This document shows, in pieces, positions 9,258 through 17,675 of a DNA stretch of 64,000 bases (within the stretch, counting starts at the first letter, position 1; every line of letters begins with the position of its first letter). The stretch spans positions 1-64,000 of the forward strand of contig NZ_JAAKZY010000010.1 in assembly GCF_011045015.1 (NCBI RefSeq). Direction: 5' to 3'. The DNA is from Streptomyces scabichelini (GTDB taxonomy: Bacteria > Actinomycetota > Actinomycetes > Streptomycetales > Streptomycetaceae). The notes under the pieces were generated by a model. The model was not told where the DNA came from. It ran no database searches and was given only the letters and a program-made list of their open reading frames with translations. The translations under genes were made by a program, and so were the position numbers.

Positions 9258-11981
9258 ATGTCGCTGGTGGGAAGGGACTTCGAGCAAGCGCGGGTTCAGC
9301 GCCTGCTGGCGGATGCGCGCGACGCACGCAGCGGGGCGCTGGGGCTGCGGGGCGCACCGGGGATCGGGAAGTCGGTCCTTCTCGACCATGCTGTGTCGAT
9401 CGCCGAAGCCGAGGGCATGCAGGTGGTCCGAGGGGCTGGGATCGAGTCCGACTACGAGCTGGCGTACGGCGGCCTGCACCAGCTTCTGTTTCCCCACCTG
9501 GATCGGTTGGACGCCTTGCCCGTTCCCCAGGCGACGGCGCTGCGTTGCGCTTTCGGGCTGGCCGAGGGAGACGAGGCCAACCGGTTCCTGATCTCCGCCG
9601 GCACCCTGTCGTTGCTCGCCGATCTGGCCGAGGAAGCCCCGCTGCTGTGCGTGGTCGATGACCTGCAATGGCTCGACCAGGGTTCCGTGGAGGCGCTGTT
9701 GTTCGCGGCCCGCCGCTTCGTGGCCGACCCGATCGCGGTGCTGTTCGCGGTGCGCGATACGTCGGTGCCGTCCGCGATCGCGGGCGTCGAGGTGGTGGAT
9801 CTGTCCGGCCTCGCCGCGCCCGATGCCGCCCTGCTGCTCGACGACCACGCACCGGAACTCGGCGAACGGGTGCGGACCAGGGTTCTCGCGGAGTCCGGCG
9901 GCAACCCCCTGGCGATCATCGAACTCGGGTCGTCGCGGCTCGCGGCCCGCGATGCCGACGAGTCCGACCTGGCCGAGCAGGTCGGCCCGCTACCGGTGAC
10001 CCGCCGTGTGCAGGAGGCGTTCCGTCACCAGATCGTGGAGCTTCCCGACCCCACCCGGCGCGCGCTTCTGGTGGCGGCAGCCGACACGGCGGCGCCCCTG
10101 GCGACGATCCTGCACGTGATCGAATTCCTCGGTGGTGCCGCCGGCGACCTGGCGCCTGCCGAACGCGACCGGCTGGTGCGGATCGACAGCCGGATCGCGT
10201 TCCGCCACCCCCTGGTACGGGCAGCCGCCTACCAGGACGCGCCGCTGCACCGGCGGATCGAGGTACATCGCGCGTACGCCGAGGCCCTGCGCGCGGACGC
10301 CGATGCCGACCGTCGGGCCTGGCATCTCGCTGCGGCCACCACCCAGCCCGATGAGGCGGTGGCCGCCGAACTCGAAGGCGTGGCGGAGCGGGCCTGGCAC
10401 CGAGGCGGCGCGATGGCGGTGTGCGCCGCCTACGAACGCGCCGGTCGGCTCAGCAGCGATCGGGAGTTGAAGGCCCGGCGTATCGCCCGGGCCAGCCAGG
10501 CCGCGTTCGATGCGGGCAAGGCCGACCGCGCCGCCCGTCTCGCGGCCGAAGCGCTCGCGCTCACCGCCGACACCGGGGTCCGGGCCGATGCCATCTACAC
10601 CCGTGGCGCCGTGGAGTACGAACGCACCTCGCCGCGGGCCGATGCGGAACTGACGCTCGAGGCCGCCGCGTTGGTGCGCGACACCGATCCGGAGCGCGCC
10701 GCGCTCACGCTCTACGAGGCCGCGCACGCCGCCCGGCACGGAGCGGCGCACGACCTGCTGCAGCGTGCGGCGGATCTGATGCGCGGGTTCACCCCTCCCG
10801 AGCACTGGGCACCCGTGGTCGCCGCCCTTCTCGGGTGGGCGGAGCTTTTCGCCGGACGCCCCAAACCGGCCGTCGGCGCGATGCGCGATCTCCACACCGC
10901 CACCCGCGGAGACGGACACGACCTGATGCATCGCATCACCGCCGGGTTCGGCGGGCTCATGATCGCCGACGAGGACGGAGTCGTCGCCGGGACCGAGGAC
11001 ATGCTGGCCGTGGTGCGGGCGACCGGGGCGCTCGGGTGGGTCCCGTACACCTTGAACGTGCTTGCCGTGGCGCGGCTGTTGCGCGGCGAGTTCGCGGACG
11101 CCCGCGCGTGTGTGGCGGAGGGCGTTTCCGTGAGCGAAGAACTCGGGAACACGACCGAGAGCCTGGCCCACCGGTCGGTGGAGGTGTGGCTGCACGCCGT
11201 GTCGGGTGACGAGGCACGCTGCCGGACTCTTGCGGAGGAGGTGCTCCCGCGAGCCCGAACCCGGCACCGGGTGAATGCCGAGATCGCGGCTTGGGGTCTC
11301 GGGATGCTCGACCTTTCCGCCCGGCGTTTCGGGGACGCGCTCGACCGGCTCGAGGAAGTCTCCCGGGGACCTGCGAGCCGCGACCTCCTGGTGCGGGCGG
11401 TGCCGGACCTGGTGGAAGCGGCCGTGCGCGGCGGCATGCCGGATCGCGCCCACGGACCACTGGCGGCTTTCCTGCACTGGGCCGAGCACGTCGACCGCCC
11501 CGTCGCCAGCGGGCTCGCCCTACGGTGCCGGGCCTTGCTGGCCGACGAGAACGACGCCGACGCGCTGTACGCCGAGGCGCTTCGGCTCCACGAGCGGCAC
11601 GGCGGCCCCTACGAGCACGCCCGCACCCAGCTGGTCTACGGCGAGTGGCTGCGGCGCCGTCGTCGCCGTGCCGAGGCCCGCGGCCATCTCGCGGCGGCGG
11701 TGTCCGCGTTCGAGCGCCTCGGCGCGCAGCTCTGGGCCGAGCGTGCGCGCGGCGAGCTGGCCGCCTTCGGCGAGCGGGGCGACGAGCCTCAACGCAGCGG
11801 CCCGCTCACCCTGTTGACCCCGCAGGAGCTGCAGGTTGTACGGCTGGCCGCCACCGGTCACACGAACAAGGCGATTGCCGCACAGCTCTTCCTCAGCCCA
11901 CGGACCGTAGGCCACCACCTCTACAAGGCGTACCCGAAGCTCGGCGTCACCGCCCGCGCCGAGCTGGCCCACCTCGTCTAG
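9258..11981 (+). CDS. LAL-type LuxR family transcriptional regulator
   Basis: A 907-residue large ATP-binding LuxR-family regulator. The N-terminal AAA domain has GAPGIGKS (32-39) and a Walker B region LLCVVDDLQWLD (129-140). A long helical TPR-like middle follows, and the extreme C-terminus (about 850-907) is a LuxR/GerE HTH (TPQELQVVRLAATGHTNKAI, then SPRTVGHHLYK). LALs usually activate nearby or pathway-specific genes, with ATP and inducer binding to the N-terminal region. The target here is not evident; the YciI gene lies 151 bp downstream on the same strand. The last 20 bp of the gene, including the stop, are duplicated in tandem. Confidence 0.92.
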   Translation: MSLVGRDFEQARVQRLLADARDARSGALGLRGAPGIGKSVLLDHAVSIAEAEGMQVVRGAGIESDYELAYGGLHQLLFPHLDRLDALPVPQATALRCAFGLAEGDEANRFLISAGTLSLLADLAEEAPLLCVVDDLQWLDQGSVEALLFAARRFVADPIAVLFAVRDTSVPSAIAGVEVVDLSGLAAPDAALLLDDHAPELGERVRTRVLAESGGNPLAIIELGSSRLAARDADESDLAEQVGPLPVTRRVQEAFRHQIVELPDPTRRALLVAAADTAAPLATILHVIEFLGGAAGDLAPAERDRLVRIDSRIAFRHPLVRAAAYQDAPLHRRIEVHRAYAEALRADADADRRAWHLAAATTQPDEAVAAELEGVAERAWHRGGAMAVCAAYERAGRLSSDRELKARRIARASQAAFDAGKADRAARLAAEALALTADTGVRADAIYTRGAVEYERTSPRADAELTLEAAALVRDTDPERAALTLYEAAHAARHGAAHDLLQRAADLMRGFTPPEHWAPVVAALLGWAELFAGRPKPAVGAMRDLHTATRGDGHDLMHRITAGFGGLMIADEDGVVAGTEDMLAVVRATGALGWVPYTLNVLAVARLLRGEFADARACVAEGVSVSEELGNTTESLAHRSVEVWLHAVSGDEARCRTLAEEVLPRARTRHRVNAEIAAWGLGMLDLSARRFGDALDRLEEVSRGPASRDLLVRAVPDLVEAAVRGGMPDRAHGPLAAFLHWAEHVDRPVASGLALRCRALLADENDADALYAEALRLHERHGGPYEHARTQLVYGEWLRRRRRRAEARGHLAAAVSAFERLGAQLWAERARGELAAFGERGDEPQRSGPLTLLTPQELQVVRLAATGHTNKAIAAQLFLSPRTVGHHLYKAYPKLGVTARAELAHLV

Positions 11982-12000
11982 AGCCGGCCCACCTCGTCCA
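11961..12000 (+). repeat. 20-bp tandem repeat x2 spanning the LAL stop codon
   Basis: Two 20-bp units (11961-11980 and 11981-12000) differ at two positions. The TAG stop occupies the end of the first unit. Confidence 0.85.
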
Positions 12001-12132
12001 GTGACTGACGCCGGTCGTCGGTTTCCCGGACACCAGTCACGATGACTGATTCGTCAGCGGTGAGCCCCGCCTAACGTTTCCGACATCAAGGCAGCGGCCG
12101 CTGGCCGCAGGCCGTATGACGAGGAGACGACA

Positions 12133-12501
12133 ATGACGAAGTACTTCCTGAGCCTCCCGCACGACTCCGCCGAGGAGCCCACGATGGAGGACATGGACCC
12201 CGCGGAGCTGCAGGAGATGATGGCCGCGGTCGGTGCGTTCAACACCGCCATTCAGGAGGCGGGCGCGTTCGTGACCGCCGGCGGCCTGCAGCCCCCGTCG
12301 AGCGCGACCACGGTGGACTACTCCGGGGACAGCCCCGTCCTCACACCGGGCCCGTTCGTCAAGGCCGATGAGTACCTCGGTGGCTTCTGGATCATCGAGG
12401 CCGAGAACGACGACGTCGCGATCGAATGGACCAAGCAGGCCTCGCGGGCGCTGCGCAGCAGGATCGAGGTGCGTGCCCTCCAGGAGGAGCCCGGTGCCTG
12501 A
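12133..12501 (+). CDS. YciI family protein
   Basis: A 122-residue protein of the YciI/DGPF ferredoxin-like fold: MTKYFLSL at the start, GAFVTAGGLQP at about 47-57, then TPGPFVKADEYLGGFWIIE, the version of the DGPF region typical for actinobacterial members. YciI proteins form dimers with a putative active-site His/Asp pair; no general function is established. GAGGAGA precedes the ATG. It is a short gene on its own between the LAL regulator and a strong hairpin. Confidence 0.85.
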   Translation: MTKYFLSLPHDSAEEPTMEDMDPAELQEMMAAVGAFNTAIQEAGAFVTAGGLQPPSSATTVDYSGDSPVLTPGPFVKADEYLGGFWIIEAENDDVAIEWTKQASRALRSRIEVRALQEEPGA

Positions 12502-12836
12502 CGGTCGCCGGAGGGCCTGACCGCGACGGACACCAGCACATCGCGAGGTTCGGCGGGGACGATTCGTGCATGACGACGAGCATCGATGGCCGGAGGACCG
12601 CAACAACGGCCCCGGGTGCGCCTGCACCTGGGGCCGCAGCTCTGCCAGAGCACTTCCACGGACCGACGCCTACTTTGCACCGTGGGTCAGAGACAGGGCA
12701 CCGGGGCCGAGCACGTTCCCACCCACAATTCGCAAACCGTTCCGGCTCTCAACCCGCTGTTCCCATTCGATTACAGTGCTGAGCTGTCGGCCGTACGGGA
12801 CGGCAGCCGTGCGGGACGGGATCGGAGGAGGCCTCG
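12502..12836. other. intergenic region after the YciI gene
   Basis: 335 bp without a supportable gene. It contains the hairpin at 12608-12635 and, near its right end, the GGAGGAGG ribosome-binding site (12824-12831) of the next gene. TACAGT at 12772 is a weak -10 candidate for that gene. Confidence 0.5.
12608..12635 (+). terminator. GC-rich hairpin, likely terminator of the YciI gene
   Basis: GGCCCCGGGTGC and GCACCTGGGGCC pair as a 12-bp stem with one G-U and a 4-base loop. There is no U-tract, as is common for Streptomyces terminators. Confidence 0.55.
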
Positions 12837-13952
12837 GTGGGTGCGACGTCCGGTGCCGTCTGGGGGCGTGCCGAGCAGCAGGACTTCCGTAGCCGGGTGC
12901 GGGGCACACTGCTCGGCGCGGCCCTCGGTGACGCGCTGGGCTCGCCGGTCGGGGACCTCTCGATGGACGAGATCCGGGAGGCGCACGGCGCGGAGGGGCT
13001 CGTCGATCTGACCTTCGGGTACGGCAGACGCGGCGCCGTCTCGCATCTGACGCAGCTCACCCTCTTCAGCCTCGACGGACTCATACGCGCCCAGGTGCGC
13101 CGGGACACCGGCGCCTGGCATCCGCCGACCGATCTGCACCGCGCGTATCTGCGGTGGGCCGCCACGCAGCACGACTGGGGGCCGGACGAGCGTCGCAAGG
13201 AGGACGGCTGGCTGGCCCGCGAGGAGTGGCTGTACGCGCGCCGCGAGCCCGCCCGCGCCTGTCTGCTCGGCCTCGGCGACGACATGATGGGCACGCTGGA
13301 CGGGCCCAAGAACCCGGAGGAACGGGGCGTCGAGGCCGCGGCCCGCTCCGCGCCCTTCGGGCTGCTCGTCGGCTGGGAGCCGCAGCTGGTGATGCAGCTC
13401 GCCGTCGAGTGCGCGGCACAGACCCACGGGCACCCCACCGCCTACCTGGCGGCAGGCGCGTACGCCGTGATCGTGCACGGACTCGCCCGCGGCGAGAGCC
13501 TTGACGCCGCCGTGCAGCGCTCGCTCCAGATGCTCGCCGCACGGCCGGGGCAGCAGCCGGTCACCGACGCGTTGCAGCACGCGCTGGGCGCCGTACGGCA
13601 GGGCATGCCGTCGCCGGCCCGGATCGAGGAGCTGGCCGGGGAGGGTACGGCGGAGGGGCTGCTGTCGGTCGCCGTGTACTGCGCGCTGGTCGGCGAGGAC
13701 ACCCGTCACGGGCTGTGCCTCTCGGTGAACCACGGCGGCCAGTCCGGTGCCGCCGGCGCCCTCACCGGTGCCCTGCTCGGCGCCCTCCACGGCGAGACGG
13801 CCCTCCCGCCGGCCTGGCTCGCCGAACTGGAGGGCCGCCCCACGATGCTCGTCCTCGCCGACGACTTCGCGATGGAGATGACCCAGGGGCCCGCGCTGCA
13901 CGGTCCGGCGGGGTCGTCGCCGGGGTGGCTGGCCCGGTATCCGCGGGCCTGA
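12837..13952 (+). CDS. ADP-ribosylglycohydrolase-fold protein with degenerate metal site
   Basis: A 371-residue protein of the DraG/ARH fold: FRSRVRGTLLGAALGDALGSPV near the start (with spacing typical of the family), an all-helical middle and a C-terminal GALTGALLGALHG. Active ARH enzymes bind two Mg ions through a TDDT motif and a late GGDTD motif. Here the first reads VSHLTQLTLF (about 68-77) and the second reads NHGGQSGAAG, so the acidic ligands are lost. It keeps the fold but is probably not an active ADP-ribose hydrolase, and may bind ADP-ribose or protein. The GTG start has GGAGGAGG six bases upstream. Confidence 0.8.
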   Translation: MGATSGAVWGRAEQQDFRSRVRGTLLGAALGDALGSPVGDLSMDEIREAHGAEGLVDLTFGYGRRGAVSHLTQLTLFSLDGLIRAQVRRDTGAWHPPTDLHRAYLRWAATQHDWGPDERRKEDGWLAREEWLYARREPARACLLGLGDDMMGTLDGPKNPEERGVEAAARSAPFGLLVGWEPQLVMQLAVECAAQTHGHPTAYLAAGAYAVIVHGLARGESLDAAVQRSLQMLAARPGQQPVTDALQHALGAVRQGMPSPARIEELAGEGTAEGLLSVAVYCALVGEDTRHGLCLSVNHGGQSGAAGALTGALLGALHGETALPPAWLAELEGRPTMLVLADDFAMEMTQGPALHGPAGSSPGWLARYPRA

Positions 13953-13983
13953 GCCGCCAGGCTCCGTGCACTGATGCGACGCG

Positions 13984-14044
13984 CATGTGACGGACGCCGA
14001 CGCGCACGCATGTGACTGACGCCGACGCCATGTGACTGACGCCA
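13984..14044 (+). repeat. tandem repeats carrying ATGTGAC at the start of the sigma-like gene
   Basis: A 20-bp unit beginning CATGTGAC occurs at 13984-14003 and 14009-14028, and in part at 14029-14044. The last copy contains the assigned GTG start at 14032. Confidence 0.85.
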
Positions 14045-14940
14045 CAGGGACGCCGGGTGCCGAGCGGACAGGGCTGGTTGTGGAACTTTCCCTACGCGCC
14101 CGCATACGGGCCGGTGACCCCCAGGCCTTCGCCGAACTGTTCGGCGCGCATGCCAGGGCCGTCTACAGCCATGCCGCCCGGCTGACCGGAGACCGGGGCA
14201 TCGCGGAGGACGTGGTCTCCCTGACCTTTCTGGAGGCATGGCGCCTGCGGGAGAAGCTGAGACCCGACGCCCCTGAACCTGAAGAGGGTGACGGTCTGCG
14301 GCCCTGGCTGTACGGCATCGCCACCAACGTCCTGCGCAACACACGACGGGCCGCCCAGTACGTCTACGTCCGCACCCAGGGCTCCCAGAAGATCATGGAA
14401 CTCGGCACCCAGATCTTCCGCCGCTCGGACTGGACCGCCGTCGACGGCAAGCGCTCCGGACTGGCCCGGATCACGGTGCTGTCGGGCCCGAACCTCCCGG
14501 GGCATCAGGCCCCCAAGGGCACCCCGGAGGACATGACGCTGTCCGCCGACCCGAACGTCACCACCTACCGCGAACTGGAGGCCCTTCCCACCGACCCCGA
14601 CGCACTGCTCAAGAAGATCTACGCGGACACCGAGGGCCAGGGACCGACCCAGGAGGAGGCGGTACTGGAGGCGATCGGCGACATGCTCGACGACGCCATG
14701 CTTCTCCCCGAGCTGGACGCCGCGCTCTACCGCGCCGCCGCGAAGATCCCGGGCGTCAGGGTGGTCGAGAACGCCAAGGACTTCGCCGGCCGCCCGGGTA
14801 TCGGCCTGAGCTTCAAGGAACACGACGAGAACGACGTGTGGGTCTTCGACAAGAAGTCCCTCAACTACCTCGGCTCCAACGTGGAGGCGCTGCTCGGAGT
14901 GGGAGTCGTCGACAAGGTCGGTGACGAGCCGAAGAGTTGA
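14032..14940 (+). CDS. chimera of sigma-70 region 2 and the C-terminal part of a CU044_5270-like protein
   Basis: A 302-residue open frame. Residues 20-107 are the region-2 half of an ECF sigma factor (RARIRAGDPQAFAELFGAHA, then AEDVVSLTFLEAWRLREK and RPWLYGIATNVLRNTRRA), closely similar to the sigma factor at 60680-61354. From about residue 108 (AQYVYVRTQGSQ) the sequence becomes a secreted/membrane-type partner protein of the CU044_5270 kind, ending in VVDKVGDEPKS. Sigma region 4 and the partner's N-terminus and membrane helix are absent. A deletion that joined two adjacent operon genes in frame explains this best. It is probably not a working sigma factor. No clear ribosome-binding site is seen before the GTG. 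Confidence 0.75.
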   Translation: MTDATGTPGAERTGLVVELSLRARIRAGDPQAFAELFGAHARAVYSHAARLTGDRGIAEDVVSLTFLEAWRLREKLRPDAPEPEEGDGLRPWLYGIATNVLRNTRRAAQYVYVRTQGSQKIMELGTQIFRRSDWTAVDGKRSGLARITVLSGPNLPGHQAPKGTPEDMTLSADPNVTTYRELEALPTDPDALLKKIYADTEGQGPTQEEAVLEAIGDMLDDAMLLPELDAALYRAAAKIPGVRVVENAKDFAGRPGIGLSFKEHDENDVWVFDKKSLNYLGSNVEALLGVGVVDKVGDEPKS

Positions 14941-14955
14941 CGTCCGGTCAGCACG

Positions 14956-14993
14956 GAGGGTGGCCGCTCCTCGATCGAGGAGCGGCCACCCTC
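14956..14993. terminator. perfect 19-bp inverted repeat, bidirectional terminator
   Basis: Arms 14956-14974 and 14975-14993 are exactly complementary, starting GAGGGTGGCCGC. It lies between the convergent chimera gene and the symporter gene. Confidence 0.8.
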
Positions 14994-15014
14994 ACGGTCG
15001 TACGCAGGCGCAGC

Positions 15015-16586
15015 TCAGTCCTTGACCGGCGCCCCCACCACACCGTCCGCCGCACCCGCCGGAGTCGGCACCGCCGCGGCCGCCGAACCCGAGCCGCCGC
15101 CATCGCTGTTGATCTTCGCGATGAGCGCGTCGCGCTCCGGGGTGTCCTCCGGCTTGATGTACCCGATGAGGATGTACAGGACCAGCGAGACCGCGAGCGG
15201 GATCGACACCTGGTACTGGAGCGGGACGCCACCGTCGACGTTCCAGCTGATCGGGTAGTTGACCAGCCAGAAGGTGAGGAGGCCGACGCCCCAGCTGATC
15301 AGCGCCGCCGTCGGGCCGCTCTTGCGGAACCAGGGCAGCAGGCCCAGCATCAGCGGGATCGCGATCGGGCCCATCAGACCGGCGACCCACTTGATGACGA
15401 CGGTGATGATGTCGCCGAAGAAGTCGGAGTTGACCTGGGTCGCGATGGCCATCGACAGGCCGAGGAAGAGCAGCGTGGCCCAGCGCGCGGCCAGCAGTCC
15501 CGCCCGGGTGTCCCACTCGCGCGCCTTGCGCGAGACGGCGGGCATGATGTCGCGCGTGACGACCGCCGCGATGGCGTTGGCGTCCGACGAGCACATCGCC
15601 ATCGTGTGGGAGAAGAAGCCCACGATGACCAGGCCCAACAGGCCGTGCGGCAGCAGCTGTTCGGCCATCAGCGCGTACGAGTCGGCAGGCACGTCCGTCT
15701 TGATGATCAGCGGCGCGACCCACATGGGGAAGAACAGCACGAGCGGCCAGATCAGCCAGAGCGCGGCGGACAGGGCGCCCGAGCGCGTCGCGGACTTCGC
15801 GGAGTCCGTGGCCATGTAGCGCTGGGCCTGGTTCCACATGCCGCCGTTGTACTCGAAGGTCTTGATGAAGAGATAGGCGACCAGGAAGACCATTTGGTAG
15901 TCGCCGGCCAGCGGGTCGGAGTGGTTCTTGAGCGCCGGCTCGTCCCAGACGTTCCACAGCGTGCCGAAGCCGTTCAGTTCGACCATGACGGCGACCAGCA
16001 TCGCGATACCGGCGACGAACTGGATGATGAACTGGCCGAGTTCGGTCAGCGCGTCCGCCCAGAGCCCGCCGACCGTGCAGTAGACGGCCGTCACGGCGCC
16101 GGTGATGAGGATGCCCGTGTTGAGCGAGACACCGGTGAAGACGGACAACAGGGTCGCGATGGCGGCCCACTTGGCGCCCACGTCCACGATCTTCAGCAGT
16201 ACGCCGGACCAGGCGAGGGCCTGCTGGGTGGGCAGGTTGTAACGGTTCTTCAGATACTCAAGGGGCGAGGACACGTGCAGTCGGGAACGCACCCGGTTGA
16301 GCCGGGGCGCGAAGGTCTTCGCGCCGATCGCGATACCGATGGCGATGGGGAGAGACCAGGTCACATAGGAAGTGACGCCGTACGTGTAGGCGATGGCCGC
16401 GTAACCCGTGAACATCACCGCGCTGTAGCCGGACATGTGGTGCGAGATGCCGGACAGCCACCACGGCATCTTGCCGCCGGCCGTGAAGAAGTCGGAAACG
16501 TTGTCAACCCGTTTGTGGGACCAGACGCCGATCGCGACCATCACACCGAAGTACCCGATCAGCACGGCCCAATCGAGACCGTTCAT
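15015..16586 (-). CDS. sodium:solute symporter (SSS) family transporter
   Basis: A 523-residue integral membrane protein with about 13-14 helices. The start MNGLDWAVLIGYFGVMVAIG, then RVDNVSDFFTAGGKMPWWLSG and SGYSAVMFTG, are typical of SSS transporters with a LeuT-like fold. The conserved TVGGLWADALTELGQ segment is near 175. Such proteins couple Na+ entry to uptake of sugars, amino acids or organic acids; the substrate is not deducible. The C-terminus is a Gly/Ala/Ser-rich tail. GGGAGG precedes the ATG at 16586. No binding protein or catabolic gene is adjacent. Confidence 0.88.
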   Translation of the reverse strand: MNGLDWAVLIGYFGVMVAIGVWSHKRVDNVSDFFTAGGKMPWWLSGISHHMSGYSAVMFTGYAAIAYTYGVTSYVTWSLPIAIGIAIGAKTFAPRLNRVRSRLHVSSPLEYLKNRYNLPTQQALAWSGVLLKIVDVGAKWAAIATLLSVFTGVSLNTGILITGAVTAVYCTVGGLWADALTELGQFIIQFVAGIAMLVAVMVELNGFGTLWNVWDEPALKNHSDPLAGDYQMVFLVAYLFIKTFEYNGGMWNQAQRYMATDSAKSATRSGALSAALWLIWPLVLFFPMWVAPLIIKTDVPADSYALMAEQLLPHGLLGLVIVGFFSHTMAMCSSDANAIAAVVTRDIMPAVSRKAREWDTRAGLLAARWATLLFLGLSMAIATQVNSDFFGDIITVVIKWVAGLMGPIAIPLMLGLLPWFRKSGPTAALISWGVGLLTFWLVNYPISWNVDGGVPLQYQVSIPLAVSLVLYILIGYIKPEDTPERDALIAKINSDGGGSGSAAAAVPTPAGAADGVVGAPVKD

Positions 16587-16807
16587 ATGCACCCTCCCGC
16601 GATCCGCCTTGTGAACTGCGCTGAACTGCAGTGACGTGCATGGCACTTCACCGGCGCAGGCCAGGGCGGCCGCGAAGTGCCCGCTCATCGTGGGTTCGGC
16701 GGGCGCGCGGCGACAACAGTCCGACAGGTCAAGAGGAAGCAAAAAAGTTCTGCTTGGTGACCTGTGTTCACATTCATGACCGGCCGCAGAGGGGTCGGTC
16801 CGTCGGC

Positions 16808-17593
16808 CTACCGCATCAGCTCACCGGCGTTGACCAGCAAGGACTGTCCGGTGATGGCGCGAGCCCGGTCGGAGGCCAGGAAGACGGCGGCGTCCGCGAC
16901 GTCCCCGTCGGTGGCCAGCTCCGGCAGGGCCATACGGCTCGTGAGCCGCTCCAGGACTTCTGCCTCCGGTACGTCCTCGGTATGCGCGGTGAACTTGACG
17001 TACGCCTCGACCGGCGGGCCCCACATCCAGCCCGGCAGTACGGTGTTGACCCGTATGCGGTGCGGGCCCAACTCCCTCGCCAGGGAGTACATCGTGCTCG
17101 TCAGGGCGCCCTTCGAGGCCGCGTACGCCGCCTGCCGCACCTGTGTGGGGGCGGCCACCGACGACTGCGTACCGATGATGACGACGGACCCGCCGTTCGC
17201 CTTCAGGGCGGGCAGACAGGCGCGGGTCATCCGCAGGGTGCCGAGCAGGTTCACGTCGATGACGGCCTGCCAGGTGGTGAAGTCCGCGTCCTCCAGGCCG
17301 CCGAAGTAGCTGTCCCAGGCGGCCACATGAACGACGGCGTCGAGGCGCCCGAAGCGCTCGCTCGCGAGCTCCGCGAGCGCCTCGCACTGCCCCTCGTCGG
17401 TGATGTCCGTCGCGCGGTACGCCGTCTGCGCGCCCTCCGGATCGATCTCCGCGGCGGCCTTGGCGAGATTCGCCTCCGTGCGCGCCCCGAGCACGGCGTT
17501 GCCCCCGTCGCGTACGACCGCCGCCGCGACCTGATGCCCGAGTCCGGCACCGACCCCCGAGACGATCACGGTCTTGCCCATGAGCAGCGACAT
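16808..17593 (-). CDS. SDR family oxidoreductase
   Basis: A 261-residue classical short-chain dehydrogenase. It shows the nucleotide-binding motif VSGVGAGLG (about 12-20), a DVN segment in the middle, the catalytic Ser in GTQSSVA, YAASK (Tyr and Lys of the active site) and a late LPGWMWGPPVEAY loop. The sequence around the cofactor loop (GARTE) suggests NADP or NAD without clear preference. The ATG at 17593 has GGGAGG seven bases upstream. It is divergent from the hypothetical gene at 17676, with a palindromic operator between the two, so the pair is probably co-regulated. Confidence 0.88.
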   Translation of the reverse strand: MSLLMGKTVIVSGVGAGLGHQVAAAVVRDGGNAVLGARTEANLAKAAAEIDPEGAQTAYRATDITDEGQCEALAELASERFGRLDAVVHVAAWDSYFGGLEDADFTTWQAVIDVNLLGTLRMTRACLPALKANGGSVVIIGTQSSVAAPTQVRQAAYAASKGALTSTMYSLARELGPHRIRVNTVLPGWMWGPPVEAYVKFTAHTEDVPEAEVLERLTSRMALPELATDGDVADAAVFLASDRARAITGQSLLVNAGELMR

Positions 17594-17622
17594 CCAGATG
17601 CCTCCCTGACTCTGGCGGATTG

Positions 17623-17639
17623 TCTGACGGGGCGTCAGA
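17623..17639. promoter_or_regulatory. palindromic operator between the SDR gene and its divergent neighbour
   Basis: TCTGACG-GGG-CGTCAGA is a perfect inverted repeat with 7-bp arms. It lies 30 bp from the SDR start and 37 bp from the GTG of the right-hand gene. A TetR-like repressor would fit, but none is encoded beside it. Confidence 0.65.
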
Positions 17640-17675
17640 GTATGGGCGTCCGTCGGAGGAAGGAAGGGGAGCGAC

